NCBI GenBank assembly: GCA_002309155.1
Contig: DBXB01000053.1
Span: 1-52,380 of the forward strand
Source of the DNA: Bacteroidales bacterium UBA1223
Lineage (GTDB): Bacteria; Bacteroidota; Bacteroidia; Bacteroidales; P3
Direction of reading: 5' to 3'
DNA: 52,380 bases
Below, piece after piece: positions 1-8,726 of this stretch (position 1 is the stretch's first letter; each line of letters begins with the position of its first letter). Both the position numbers and the translations under genes were made by a program. Under the pieces are notes generated by a model. That model saw only the letters and a list, made by a program, of their open reading frames with translations. It searched no databases and was not told the DNA's origin.

Positions 1-101
1 GCCATATTATGGAAGACGTTGACTACGCCATGTTGTGGAAGACGTTGACTACGCCATGTTGTATGTCGTTATCACGCCATATTATGAAAGACGTTGACTA
101 C
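1..101 (-). repeat. Tandem duplication of the 3' end of the YebC gene
   Basis: Three 26-base copies lie at 1-26, 27-52 and 76-101, with a degenerate 23-base copy at 53-75. On the minus strand each unit starts GTAGTCAACGTCTT and ends ATGGC. The copy at 76-101 is the real end of the YebC gene (VVNVFHNMA). The others lie past its stop codon (72-74) and differ from it by one to three bases. Read in frame, a unit ends ATG GCG TAG because the next unit supplies the TAG. The array runs to the window edge, so more copies may exist upstream of base 1. Confidence 0.85.
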
Positions 102-782
102 GTCGTCGTCTGCTTCGAGACGTTCAATAAGGCCGTTGACATCCTCTTGTTGCTCGGGTGTGAGCTCACGCATTGTGAGAGGTATGCGCTCGAACTTGAA
201 GGACTTGATTTCATAGCCGTGGTCTTCAAGGTACTTGGAGATGGGACCATAATTCTTGAAATCGGCATAAATCATAATCTCATCCTCGTCGCGGAAGTCC
301 TCGTCGATATCGCAGTCGATAAGTTCGAGTTCCAACTCGTCCATATCTATGTCGTCGCGCCAGGCGACGACGAAACTGCACTTGCGCTCGAAGAGGAAGT
401 CGTTCATACCCATCGTGCCCAACTCGCCTTTGCCTCGCACGAAGGCGGCACGGATATTGGCGACGGTACGTGTGGGGTTGTCGGTAGCTGTCTCGACCAC
501 GAAGGCGGTGCCGTGAGGGCCTTTACCGTCGTAGACGACCTCCTTGTAGGCCGACTTGTCCTTCTCGGTAGCGCGTTTTATGGCACGCTCCACGTTCTCC
601 TTGGGCATACTTTCGCTCTTGGCGGTCTGCATCAGCAGTCGCAGTCGGAGGTTGCTTGCAGGGTCGGGACCGCCGGCAATGACGGCCAATTCAATCTCTT
701 TTCCTATCTTGGTGAAGGTGCGAGCCATGTGTCCCCACCTTTTCAGTTTTCTTGCTTTACGGTATTCAAATGCTCTTCCCAT
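72..782 (-). CDS. YebC/PmpR family protein (copy 1)
   Basis: A 236-residue YebC/TACO1-family protein. The family was long annotated as transcriptional regulators and more recently linked to translation of difficult (proline-rich) stretches. The sequence shows the family core GGPDPASNLRLRLL, the MPKENVERAIKRA helix, DNPTRTVANIRAAF, and an acidic end (LEADDDVVNVFHNMA). The N-terminus MGRAFEYRKARKLKRWGHMA differs from the usual MAGHSKW-type start and is a form I associate with Bacteroidota. A second, more canonical paralogue lies at 12178-12918. The gene follows the M3 peptidase gene on the same strand after a 134-base repeat-rich gap. Its last codons are duplicated downstream. Family assignment is secure; the division of labour with the second copy is unknown. 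Confidence 0.93.
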   Translation of the reverse strand: MGRAFEYRKARKLKRWGHMARTFTKIGKEIELAVIAGGPDPASNLRLRLLMQTAKSESMPKENVERAIKRATEKDKSAYKEVVYDGKGPHGTAFVVETATDNPTRTVANIRAAFVRGKGELGTMGMNDFLFERKCSFVVAWRDDIDMDELELELIDCDIDEDFRDEDEIMIYADFKNYGPISKYLEDHGYEIKSFKFERIPLTMRELTPEQQEDVNGLIERLEADDDVVNVFHNMA

Positions 783-784
783 TG

Positions 785-912
785 GGTTAAGGGTTTAAAA
801 GGTTAAAAGGGATTAAAAGGGAGTTAAGGGGAGTTAGGGGAAGTTAAGGGACAATACATTATTCATTTGTCCTTTAACTCCCTTTAACTACATTAACTTC
901 TTTAACTCCCCA
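785..912 (-). repeat. TTAAC-rich simple-sequence tract with imperfect inverted repeat
   Basis: The gap between the M3 peptidase gene and yebC copy 1 is made of degenerate short repeats, all variants of TTAAC/CCCTTT when read on the minus strand. The two halves can pair: GTTAAGGGACAA (843-854) with TTGTCCTTTAAC (867-878), one G-U pair, with weaker pairing outside. It may terminate the upstream message or form the leader of yebC. Similar tracts precede three other genes in the window. Confidence 0.7.
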
Positions 913-916
913 TAAA

Positions 917-3028
917 TTAAATCAGTCCTCTGTTGCGTTTCAGGGGTTCCACGCTGGGCTGTTTGCCACGGAAATCGACGTACATCTTCATCGGGTCGAT
1001 GGTGTTGCCGTGCGACAGCAGGAAGCGGAACTTCTTGGCCAGCTCGGGGTTGTAGAGGTCGCCACTCTCGCGGAAAGCCTCAAATGCGTCGGCGTCAAGG
1101 ATGGCAGTCCAGGTGTAGCTGTAGTAGCCTGCCGAGTATCCGCCACTGAAGATGTGCTGGAAGTAAGGACTCTTGTAACGGCTGATAATCTCAGGAATGA
1201 GACCTATCTTAGCCATTGCCTGGTCTTCGAAGTCGGGCAACACAATCTTGGTGGGCTTAGTTATGCTGTGATAGTCCATATCCAGCAACGACGCAGCCAA
1301 CAATTCGGTGTTGATGAAGCCCTGTCCATAGGTGGCAGCGGCGGCGATTTTGGTAATCAGACTGTCAGGAATTGCCTCGCCAGTTTTGTAATGCTTTGCA
1401 TACTCCTTCATCACCTCGGGATGACGGCACCAGTTCTCCATCACCTGGCTGGGCATCTCGACGAAGTCGCGGGGCACATTGGTGCCACTCAGCGAACGGT
1501 AATGGCACTGGCTCAGCATACCATGCAGACAGTGGCCGAACTCATGGAAGAGAGTCTCGCTCTCGTCGAAGTTGAGCAGTGATGGTTTGTCCTTGGTGGG
1601 TTTGGTGAAGTTGCAGACCATCGAGATGATGGGGATGACATTGTTGCCATCCTTGTCGACGTACTGCTCACGGAAGTTTGTCATCCAGGCACCGCTACGT
1701 TTGCTCTCGCGGGGGAAGAAATCCATATAAAGAACGGCAATGACATTGTCGCCATCAAGGACCTCATAGGCGATAGCTTCGGGATCGTATTTGGGCAGAG
1801 CGTCATTCTGTCTGAAGGTCAGACCATAGAGTTTGTTGGCGACGGTGAAGGCACCTTCGCGGACATTGTCGAGGGAGAAGTAGGGACGAATCTCGTCGTC
1901 GTTGAGGGCATAGCGCTCGGCACGCAGTTTCTCACAATAGTAACGCCAGTCCCAGGGTTGCAATTTTGCATCCTTGCCTTCATCGGCAACGAGCATCTTC
2001 TGATATTCGTCACGCTCCTGTTTTGCCTTTGCCAGAGCAGGTTTCCAGAGATCCATCAAGCATTTGTAGACAGCCTCGGGAGTCTTTGCCAGACAGTCGT
2101 CGAGTGTGTAGGCTGCGTGACTCTCGAAACCCAGAATCTGAGCACGTTCAAGGCGCAGGTTGACAATGCTGTCGATGATGGCGCTATTGTCGTTCTTGCT
2201 TCCTGCCATGCAACGGCAAGAGTAGCTATCCCACATAAGTTTGCGCATCTCGCGATCGTTGCAGTTCTGCATGAAAGGTTCCCAGCTGGGCATGTGGAGT
2301 GTGAACTTGTAAGCCTCCTTGCAGTTGGCGTCAGCTTCGGCCGCCTCTTTTGCGGCGGCCAGCTGTCCCTCGTTGAGTCCCAGGTCTTTGACCTGTTCCT
2401 CGCTAAGAGTCAGAGATATATCGTTGGTGGCTTTCAAAACGTTGTTGCCGAAACGAAGCGTCAGCGACGACAGCAGGCTGTTGATTTCACGGAAGCGATC
2501 CTGCTTGTCGGCGGGGATGTTGGCGCCGTTGCGGACAAAGTTCTTGTAGGTCTCTTCGAGAAGGCGTGGCTGTTCACCGGTCAAACCAAGACTCTCGCGC
2601 TGGTCATAGACAGCCTTGACACGCTCGAAGAGTTTGGCGTTAAGCATAATGTCGTCGCTATGTGCGGCCAGTTTTGGAGATATCTCTTCAGCAATCTTTT
2701 CCATCTCCTCAGAGTTGTTGCTCTCGGCAAGGTTGAAGAACACGCCACTCACCTCATTCAGCAGGGCACCGCTCTGCTCCAGAGCCTCGATGGTGTTCTC
2801 AAAGGTAGGAGCTTCGCTGTTGTTGACGATAGCATCGATCTCCGCTTTCTGACGTTGCATGCCTTCCTCGAATGCCGGGAGGTAGTGCTCCGTCTTTATC
2901 TTCTCAAAATCGGGGATGTTGTAAGGAGTGTTCCACTCACTGAAGAAAGGATTATCCATGTTTTTCTGTTTGCAGGCTGTCGTCAATAGCAATAGCGCAC
3001 AGCCAATGATTAATAATGATTTTTTCAT
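917..3028 (-). CDS. M3 family zinc metallopeptidase (peptidyl-dipeptidase Dcp-like), lipoprotein
   Basis: A 703-residue member of the thimet oligopeptidase/Dcp family (MEROPS M3), which trims peptides. The zinc motif HEFGH is at residues 495-499 within ETLFHEFGHCLHGML, and the downstream segment SGGYSAGYYSYTW is typical of Dcp/OpdA. The N-terminus (MKKSLLIIGCALLLLTTACK) is a lipoprotein signal peptide with lipobox TTAC, so the enzyme is probably anchored in the periplasm or outer membrane, unlike the cytoplasmic E. coli enzyme. Full length for the family. It lies 11 bases after the thioredoxin-like gene on the same strand, so the two are probably co-transcribed. Dcp versus oligopeptidase A specificity cannot be decided by reading. 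Confidence 0.93.
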   Translation of the reverse strand: MKKSLLIIGCALLLLTTACKQKNMDNPFFSEWNTPYNIPDFEKIKTEHYLPAFEEGMQRQKAEIDAIVNNSEAPTFENTIEALEQSGALLNEVSGVFFNLAESNNSEEMEKIAEEISPKLAAHSDDIMLNAKLFERVKAVYDQRESLGLTGEQPRLLEETYKNFVRNGANIPADKQDRFREINSLLSSLTLRFGNNVLKATNDISLTLSEEQVKDLGLNEGQLAAAKEAAEADANCKEAYKFTLHMPSWEPFMQNCNDREMRKLMWDSYSCRCMAGSKNDNSAIIDSIVNLRLERAQILGFESHAAYTLDDCLAKTPEAVYKCLMDLWKPALAKAKQERDEYQKMLVADEGKDAKLQPWDWRYYCEKLRAERYALNDDEIRPYFSLDNVREGAFTVANKLYGLTFRQNDALPKYDPEAIAYEVLDGDNVIAVLYMDFFPRESKRSGAWMTNFREQYVDKDGNNVIPIISMVCNFTKPTKDKPSLLNFDESETLFHEFGHCLHGMLSQCHYRSLSGTNVPRDFVEMPSQVMENWCRHPEVMKEYAKHYKTGEAIPDSLITKIAAAATYGQGFINTELLAASLLDMDYHSITKPTKIVLPDFEDQAMAKIGLIPEIISRYKSPYFQHIFSGGYSAGYYSYTWTAILDADAFEAFRESGDLYNPELAKKFRFLLSHGNTIDPMKMYVDFRGKQPSVEPLKRNRGLI

Positions 3029-3039
3029 TTTCTATTATA

Positions 3040-4485
3040 TTACTTTGATTGATTCTCCAGATACTCTATTATCTGCTCGAACGATTCGGCGCCCAACTTC
3101 TTGGCCAGAATCTTCTTGTCTTTGTCGAGCAGATATATTTGCGGTGTGGTGATGACATCGTAGACTTCATGCCAGTCGATGTTTGCCTCGCCACCGTCGA
3201 GGTTCAACCAATTGAGACCGTTCTTCTCTATGAACTCATGCCATTTGGGACGGGTGGCGTCGTCGGGCTCACTGAGGATTGCATAGGCAGTGATACCATA
3301 TTTGTCCTTAAGCTTCGCATACCTCTTGTACAAATCAGGAATCACAGTCTTGCAGTGACCGCATGTGGGCGACCAAAAAATCAACAAGGTGTATTTGCTG
3401 TTGATATTATAGAGACTGTGGAACTGTCCCTGAGAGTCTTTCATCACCAAGGGAGGCGCCGGTTTGCCTATCAAGAGGTTGTCCCAGGTGTTAGCTCTTT
3501 TCACATTCTCGTCGATGGTAGTGGGCGACATCCAGTCGCATTTACCTGTCTCAATATAACGTTTGACAAGGTGGACATAGATGGCGTCATAAGTCATGAT
3601 ATTGCTCTGCAGATATTTGTTAGCAATGGTGTTGATGAGATACCTGAAATTCTCCTTGGCGGGCATCGAGCGGTCGATAAGTTTGTCGACATACTCTATG
3701 ATTGTCTCGGCAGGTGCATTCTTGAGGTTGACATCCAGATAGTCGGTAAGACGTTTGTGGAATATCATATCTGGGGTGCGTATCATGGCATCATCGTCAA
3801 GACGTGTATAGTCAAAATAGTGGTCCATAAGATAATTCCACCGTTCCCTCACAGACAAATCGTTACCCAGCGAGTCTTTGACAGGCACCACAGGCTCACG
3901 AGTGGCGTTCATAAGTATCGACACAAGTCTGTCGGGATTGTTGTTGATGATGTCCATCTTCTGATTGTCGAGAATCTGCATCTGACGGGCTCTGAATTCC
4001 AGAAACGCGGCACTGTCGACGATAGACTTGGAGGCGGAGTCGATGGTGCGGAACATAGAACGGTTGAGCTGATGGAATTTGAAAAGCAACTCGTTCTCCT
4101 CCGACCCCTTCACCCTCATATTTGCCTGCCATCCAGGTTCTTCGGTATCAAAATGGAAGTCCAATTTTTCATGATAGACAGCGAACTCCACATAATTGCC
4201 CGACGGATTGGTGAAGAAATACAGACCCGGCTTCAACACCGTCTCTTTATCCTCAAACACAAACATTCCCCTAGGGGTGATGCGAGCGGTATCGAAAGCG
4301 TAAGTAGCTCCGGCATAGTAATAGCCCAGATACATCACTGTATCTTGTGTGCCGGCAATAAAGAGAGTGAAACGATAGCCTTTTTCTGTGTCCTGTTTTT
4401 TCTTCTTGGGTAATGCCTGCACAGCAGTGCCTCCGAGAAGCAGTGCGGCAAGCAATATTGCAAAAGTCAACCGAATATTTCGCAT
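3040..4485 (-). CDS. Secreted TlpA-like thioredoxin-fold protein (DUF4369/DUF5106-like N-terminus)
   Basis: A 481-residue exported protein. Residues 1-25 form a signal peptide (MRNIRLTFAILLAALLLGG...). Residues about 30-340 resemble the beta-rich and helical N-terminal domains (DUF4369/DUF5106 type) common in Bacteroidota periplasmic thioredoxins. Residues about 345-481 are a TlpA/ResA-like thioredoxin domain with LLIFWSPTCGHCKTVIPDL (redox pair C375/C378) and the cis-proline loop TTPQIYLLD. It probably handles disulfides or reductive delivery in the periplasm. It is the promoter-proximal gene of a two-gene unit with the M3 peptidase, which may suggest joint work on envelope proteins. The substrate is unknown. 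Confidence 0.88.
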   Translation of the reverse strand: MRNIRLTFAILLAALLLGGTAVQALPKKKKQDTEKGYRFTLFIAGTQDTVMYLGYYYAGATYAFDTARITPRGMFVFEDKETVLKPGLYFFTNPSGNYVEFAVYHEKLDFHFDTEEPGWQANMRVKGSEENELLFKFHQLNRSMFRTIDSASKSIVDSAAFLEFRARQMQILDNQKMDIINNNPDRLVSILMNATREPVVPVKDSLGNDLSVRERWNYLMDHYFDYTRLDDDAMIRTPDMIFHKRLTDYLDVNLKNAPAETIIEYVDKLIDRSMPAKENFRYLINTIANKYLQSNIMTYDAIYVHLVKRYIETGKCDWMSPTTIDENVKRANTWDNLLIGKPAPPLVMKDSQGQFHSLYNINSKYTLLIFWSPTCGHCKTVIPDLYKRYAKLKDKYGITAYAILSEPDDATRPKWHEFIEKNGLNWLNLDGGEANIDWHEVYDVITTPQIYLLDKDKKILAKKLGAESFEQIIEYLENQSK

Positions 4486-4708
4486 ACTGATAGTTTTTAT
4501 TTAGATGTGGCTGTCTGCGAGTGGTATAGACGAAACAAAAATGTTAATTACTATTAATTGTATTTTATAACGCACTTTTTACAAAAAACTTATTTCACTC
4601 AAAAAAAAATATTGCGACACCTGATTCTAAGTCTAAAAACAATAGACTGTCCGACACAATATTAACCGTCATTCGACACATCGACTGAAGCAAATAATAA
4701 TTTTTTCG

Positions 4709-4716
4709 TAAATTTG
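4709..4716 (+). promoter_or_regulatory. Bacteroidota -7 promoter element
   Basis: TAAATTTG matches the Bacteroidota -7 consensus TAnnTTTG and lies 24 bases before the ATG at 4741. No clear -33 TTTG is seen at the usual spacing. Confidence 0.5.
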
Positions 4717-4740
4717 CATTTTCAAAATAACCCATTCACC

Positions 4741-5499
4741 ATGAAACTCAAGTCAGTCCTTTTAGCAACATTGTTCATAGCTTTCGGCGTCATCGCCAAA
4801 GCCCAGAAGTTCACTCCCGACATTGAAGATGAGCACCTCAAAGGGAATGTGAAATCTGTACTCACCACTGTACGCAGTCCCCAGGGGCGCATAATAGGAC
4901 AGCCGACTCGCAAGAACTTCAACACTGCAGGCAACTACTCACGCACCACCTACTATGACACCATGGGTAACCCTGTCATAATCGTGAACTTCACCTATGA
5001 CGAAAAGTACCGCCTAATCAAGGACGTAAGAACTCAGGAACCTTACAGCACCCCTGTGTCGCAGACCACCTACAGTTACGACAAGAAGGCGAAGACCATC
5101 ACCGCTGACGTTTTCGGCATCGCCGACTCGCTGAGTGAGAAATCCATATACACATTCGACAAGAACAACGCACTGCTGAAGGTGATTACCTATTCCGAGG
5201 ACAACAAAGAGATATCATCTATAAGCTATGAATACAACAAGCTGGGAGAGATGACCTTCGCCACCTATACCGAAGGAGAGAACAGCATCTACAAAGGCAG
5301 CGAGAAATACAGATATGACACCGACGGTTTTCTTGCCGAGAAATGCAGCTATTACCTCACAACTCTGAGACAGGCATTCCTCTACACTTACCAGTATGAC
5401 GAGAAAGGCAACTGGATCAACGCTTATGTCTTCCACGTAAGCCCCACGGAAGGATACCTTTACCAGATCATCACCCGACAGATATCCTATTACGAATAG
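4741..5499 (+). CDS. Secreted YD-like repeat protein, function unknown
   Basis: A 252-residue protein with a signal peptide (MKLKSVLLATLFIAFGVIAKAQ). After it come short beta-type repeats of the form YxYDxxGxx: TYSYDKKAKTI, YEYNKLGEM, YRYDTDGFL, YQYDEKGNW. These resemble YD/RHS-like wall-associated repeats but form only a short set, without a toxin or core domain. I chose ATG 4741 because the upstream in-frame TTG at 4714 overlaps the -7 promoter element and would spoil the signal peptide. It stands alone between divergent and convergent neighbours. It could be a small extracellular carbohydrate- or surface-binding protein; this is not shown. Confidence 0.75.
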   Translation: MKLKSVLLATLFIAFGVIAKAQKFTPDIEDEHLKGNVKSVLTTVRSPQGRIIGQPTRKNFNTAGNYSRTTYYDTMGNPVIIVNFTYDEKYRLIKDVRTQEPYSTPVSQTTYSYDKKAKTITADVFGIADSLSEKSIYTFDKNNALLKVITYSEDNKEISSISYEYNKLGEMTFATYTEGENSIYKGSEKYRYDTDGFLAEKCSYYLTTLRQAFLYTYQYDEKGNWINAYVFHVSPTEGYLYQIITRQISYYE

Positions 5500-5517
5500 G
5501 AGCCCGCGAAACTGGAA

Positions 5518-6387
5518 CTAATTCTTCTTCACAGAAATAGCAAGACGGACACCTGTGTCGTTTGACTCATGGGATCCGTAGTGGAACTGGCGTGCTGTGT
5601 TGCGGAGATAATAGGGCATCAGACAGAACGAACCTCCACGCATCACCCTTCTCTGCTGGTTGCCATTGGAAGGCATTTCCGGTCCTTGAGGGTTGGTCTG
5701 TGGCGATGAGGGATAGACACCATACCAGTCGCTGCACCACTCCATAACATTACCCGACATATCATACAATCCCAAAGCGTTGGGGGCGAGAAGTCCCGAC
5801 ATATGAACTTGTCCGCCTGAATTAATCTCTGACCATCCCACCTGTCCAACAGCGTTGCTACCCGAAAAATAGTATGCATTCTCTTCCCTGCCCCCACCCT
5901 TGGCGGCGTATTCCCACTCCGCCTCGGTAGGCAAACGGAACGCAAATCCTGTGAGACTGTTCAGCGAATCGATGAATCGCAAAGCGTTGGTGTACGAAAC
6001 GTTGTGGACAGGAAGAGTGAGGTCGGAGACTTCGGAAGGGTTACTCCTCATGACGGCGAAATAGAGAAACTGCGACACCTCCATCTCAGCAATAAGATAG
6101 GCGTCGAGAGTAACACTGTGGACCGGCTGCTCCATCATGTCAGCGTCGGGGTCATACCCCTGACCGCCCGATGCAGTAGTGGCACCCATCATGAAAGATC
6201 CCGACGGTACATATTTCATATTGAACATAATACCCCCAACCTCAAAAGAGGTATCATGAGCCGGAGCCAGCCGCAACGTCTGTGAGGATGGCTGAGGGTC
6301 GGGGTCGGGAGTCGGCGCAGGAGGGTCGTCAGGTTCGCATGCGGCAAACAACGCCATCACTGCTAACAAAGGCAGGAAGCGTTTCAT
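5518..6387 (-). CDS. SUMF1/FGE-fold lipoprotein
   Basis: A 289-residue protein with lipoprotein signal MKRFLPLLAVMALFAACEPD and a short Pro/Asp linker. A full formylglycine-generating-enzyme fold follows: FMMGATTASG, VSQFLYFAVM, RLPTEAEWEYAAKGG, NALGLYDMSGNVMEWCSDW, RVMRGGSF and GVRLAI. Catalytic FGEs carry two cysteines after the GGS motif; here the segment reads RGGSFCLMPYYLRNTAR with one cysteine, so sulfatase activation is unlikely. Non-enzymatic members serve as gliding/T9SS accessory proteins (GldJ/GldK type) or sugar-binding modules. The start overlaps the glmM stop by four bases (ATGA), implying translational coupling. The role of this lipoprotein is unknown. Confidence 0.88.
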   Translation of the reverse strand: MKRFLPLLAVMALFAACEPDDPPAPTPDPDPQPSSQTLRLAPAHDTSFEVGGIMFNMKYVPSGSFMMGATTASGGQGYDPDADMMEQPVHSVTLDAYLIAEMEVSQFLYFAVMRSNPSEVSDLTLPVHNVSYTNALRFIDSLNSLTGFAFRLPTEAEWEYAAKGGGREENAYYFSGSNAVGQVGWSEINSGGQVHMSGLLAPNALGLYDMSGNVMEWCSDWYGVYPSSPQTNPQGPEMPSNGNQQRRVMRGGSFCLMPYYLRNTARQFHYGSHESNDTGVRLAISVKKN

Positions 6388-7772
6388 CCAATGAGACCCT
6401 CAATGTCTTTGATGATAGACTGAGCCAGAGCGTCGGCCTGTTCTGCAGTATGCGCCTCACAGTAGACTCGGATAATGGGCTCAGTGTTAGACTTGCGGAG
6501 ATGTGCCCAACTATCAGCAAAGTCAATCTTGACACCATCGATGGTGCTGACTCGCTCGTTCTTGTATTTCTCAGCCATCTTGCGCAATATCGCGTCGACA
6601 TCCATGTCGGGAGTGAGATCCTTGCGGTTCTTGGAGATGTAATAGTCGGGATAACCAGCACGGAGCTCAGTAGCCTTCTTTCCCTGTTTAGCCATGTTGG
6701 TGAGAAAGAGTGCCACACCAACGAGGGCATCGCGTCCATAGTGAAGGGCGGGATAGATGACACCACCATTACCCTCGCCACCTATCACGGCGTTAGTCTC
6801 CTTCATCATAGTTGTGACGTTAACCTCGCCTACAGCCGAAGCCGAATAACTGTAACCCATAGCCTCGGTGACATCTCTCAGGGCTCGTGTCGACGACATG
6901 TTACTGACGGTGTTGCCCGGAGTATTGCGGAGTACATAATCGGCAACAGAGACCAGGGTGTACTCTTCGCCAAACATCTCGCCAGTCTCGCAAATTAAGG
7001 CCAGACGGTCGACGTCGGGGTCTACGACGATGCCAAGATCACATTTCTGTTGCGGGACTGCAGCAGCTATCTCGGTGAGGTTTTGAGGTATAGGTTCAGG
7101 ATTATGTGCAAAATGACCTGTCGGTTCGCAATTGAGTTCAACAACATCCTTAACACCCAATGCGCGGAGCAGACGAGGGATGGCGATTCCACCCGTGGAG
7201 TTGACCGCGTCGACGGCGATGCGGAAACCGGCCTTTGCAATGGCATCCTTATCCACTAAAGGAAGAGCCAAGACACGTTCTATATGCTTGTCAATAGCGT
7301 CATTGTCAACAGTTACGTTACCCAGATCGTCCACCTCGGCATAGCGAATCTCGTCGCTCTCGGCAAGGCGCAACACCTCGTTGCCCTCGGCGGCATCGAT
7401 AAATTCACCTTTAGCATTCAGTAGTTTAAGGGCATTCCAATGTTTGGGATTATGCGAAGCGGTGATAATAATTCCGCCATCGGCACAATGCTCAGTCACC
7501 GACATCTCGGTGGTCGGAGTGGTGGAAAGTCCCGTTTCAATCACGTCGACGCCCATTCCCATCAGTGTACCGACCACGAGGCGGTCAACCATAGCGCCAG
7601 AAAGACGAGCGTCACGTCCGACAACCATTTTCAGACGTTTTCCGGACTGTTGTTTCTGCAGAAAAGTGGCAAACGCCGCTGTGAATTTTACCACATCGAG
7701 AGGACTGAGACCTTCTCCTGCGGGACCTCCAATTGTCCCCCTAATACCAGAGATAGATTTAATTAAAGACAT
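6384..7772 (-). CDS. glmM: Phosphoglucosamine mutase
   Basis: A 462-residue alpha-D-phosphohexomutase that converts glucosamine-6-P to glucosamine-1-P for UDP-GlcNAc, feeding peptidoglycan and the lipid A genes found further on. Visible motifs: phosphoserine loop TASHNPKHWN (Ser106), metal loop DPDVDRLAL, sugar loop GEGNGGVIYP, and C-terminal phosphate-binding SNTEPIIRVYCEA. Length fits the Bacteroidota/archaeal-type enzymes. A phosphomannomutase/phosphoglucomutase activity cannot be fully excluded. The gene is first in a two-gene unit with the SUMF1 lipoprotein and has a TAnnTTTG element about 48 bases upstream. Confidence 0.9.
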   Translation of the reverse strand: MSLIKSISGIRGTIGGPAGEGLSPLDVVKFTAAFATFLQKQQSGKRLKMVVGRDARLSGAMVDRLVVGTLMGMGVDVIETGLSTTPTTEMSVTEHCADGGIIITASHNPKHWNALKLLNAKGEFIDAAEGNEVLRLAESDEIRYAEVDDLGNVTVDNDAIDKHIERVLALPLVDKDAIAKAGFRIAVDAVNSTGGIAIPRLLRALGVKDVVELNCEPTGHFAHNPEPIPQNLTEIAAAVPQQKCDLGIVVDPDVDRLALICETGEMFGEEYTLVSVADYVLRNTPGNTVSNMSSTRALRDVTEAMGYSYSASAVGEVNVTTMMKETNAVIGGEGNGGVIYPALHYGRDALVGVALFLTNMAKQGKKATELRAGYPDYYISKNRKDLTPDMDVDAILRKMAEKYKNERVSTIDGVKIDFADSWAHLRKSNTEPIIRVYCEAHTAEQADALAQSIIKDIEGLIG

Positions 7773-7819
7773 TGTTATTCAGTGTTTTATTAATTCAACA
7801 TAAGTTTTATGATAAATTG

Positions 7820-7827
7820 CAAAGTTA
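7820..7827 (-). promoter_or_regulatory. -7 promoter element for glmM
   Basis: On the minus strand TAACTTTG matches TAnnTTTG and lies 48 bases before the glmM start. The -33 box is not clear. Confidence 0.5.
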
Positions 7828-7920
7828 TGATTATTTTCTTAAACTGAGATAAAGAATATTGGTTTTTGCGAAAAAACAGATTTTTGTTGCGGAAAGCGTG
7901 CTTAATAATAATATTATTTG

Positions 7921-7928
7921 TATATTTG
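7921..7928 (+). promoter_or_regulatory. Possible -7 promoter element for the dNK/kdsB genes
   Basis: TATATTTG matches TAnnTTTG and lies about 125 bases before the kinase start, implying a long leader. No TTTG is found at 19-21 bases upstream, so this is tentative. The rest of the 7773-8052 gap is AT-rich, and I see no gene in it. Confidence 0.3.
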
Positions 7929-8052
7929 CTTTTTTAAATAAAGTGTCTTTTCTACACTATCGTTCTAAGTATCAGAATAAAAATTATGATACTATTTCGG
8001 AAAGATGGCAGGAAAACGGCATATTTATTGAATTGCTGTAAAGAAATATATT

Positions 8053-8667
8053 ATGCATATAGCTATAGCGGGTAACATAGGATCAGGCAAGACTACGTTG
8101 ACTGACAAGTTGGCGAAACACTATCAGTACGACGTGCTGGTCGAGAACATGGAAAGCAATCCTTACATCAACAGTTTCTATGAGGATATGCGACGCTGGA
8201 GTTTCAATCTGCAGATTTACTACCTCCACACACGCTACAAACAGTTGCTGGAGATGAAACAGACCGGTCGTGACTTTGTACAGGACCGCACCCTTTATGA
8301 GGATGCCTACATCTTCGCCCCCAACCTTCAGGCCATGGGTCTGATGAACACCAGGGACTACGAGAATTATATAGCCGTCTTCGAGCTTCTCGAATCCTTC
8401 ATCCAACCTCCAGACCTGCTTATTTATCTTCAAGGCGACGTAACCTCCCTCATTAAACAGATACAGAAACGCGGGCGCAGCTACGAAAGCTCCATACGTC
8501 TCGACTATCTGACCAACCTCAACGAACGATACGACCGCTGGTTTGAGGAATACAACAAAGGCAAATCGATGGTCATCAACATCGAGGAACTTAATTTCGC
8601 AGACAGCCGTGAAGACCTTGGCACGGTATTCAACAAAATCGACGCCGAATTCAACGGACTTTTCTAA
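8053..8667 (+). CDS. Deoxynucleoside kinase (dNK family)
   Basis: A 204-residue kinase of the deoxyadenosine/deoxyguanosine/TK2-like family, which phosphorylates salvaged deoxynucleosides. Visible motifs: P-loop AIAGNIGSGKTTL (residues 4-16), QDRTLYEDAYIFA (the catalytic DR/E region), and the LID segment KRGRSYESSI. Full length for bacterial members. Substrate choice (dA, dG, dC or T) cannot be read from sequence. It is followed 59 bases later by kdsB on the same strand; the two pathways are unrelated, so they probably share only transcription. Confidence 0.9.
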   Translation: MHIAIAGNIGSGKTTLTDKLAKHYQYDVLVENMESNPYINSFYEDMRRWSFNLQIYYLHTRYKQLLEMKQTGRDFVQDRTLYEDAYIFAPNLQAMGLMNTRDYENYIAVFELLESFIQPPDLLIYLQGDVTSLIKQIQKRGRSYESSIRLDYLTNLNERYDRWFEEYNKGKSMVINIEELNFADSREDLGTVFNKIDAEFNGLF

Positions 8668-8726
8668 TCAGGACAGATTTTCAACAATATGCTCTTTTAT
8701 AAACTCACCTTTTAAAACCATACACC

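Noticed and set aside
9..806. Long plus-strand open frame opposite yebC copy 1
   Set aside because: It is the shadow of the YebC gene, made of the antisense of its codons and the 3' repeats.
1958..2989. A 343-codon plus-strand open frame opposite the M3 peptidase
   Set aside because: Antisense shadow of a full-length, motif-complete metallopeptidase gene.
3049..4413. A 454-codon plus-strand open frame opposite the thioredoxin-like gene
   Set aside because: The minus-strand frame has a signal peptide and a CGHC thioredoxin motif; the antisense frame has no recognisable feature.
7859..8041. Open frame of 60 codons between glmM and the deoxynucleoside kinase
   Set aside because: It crosses a probable promoter element, has AT-driven composition (Asn, Ile, Phe rich) and matches no family I know.
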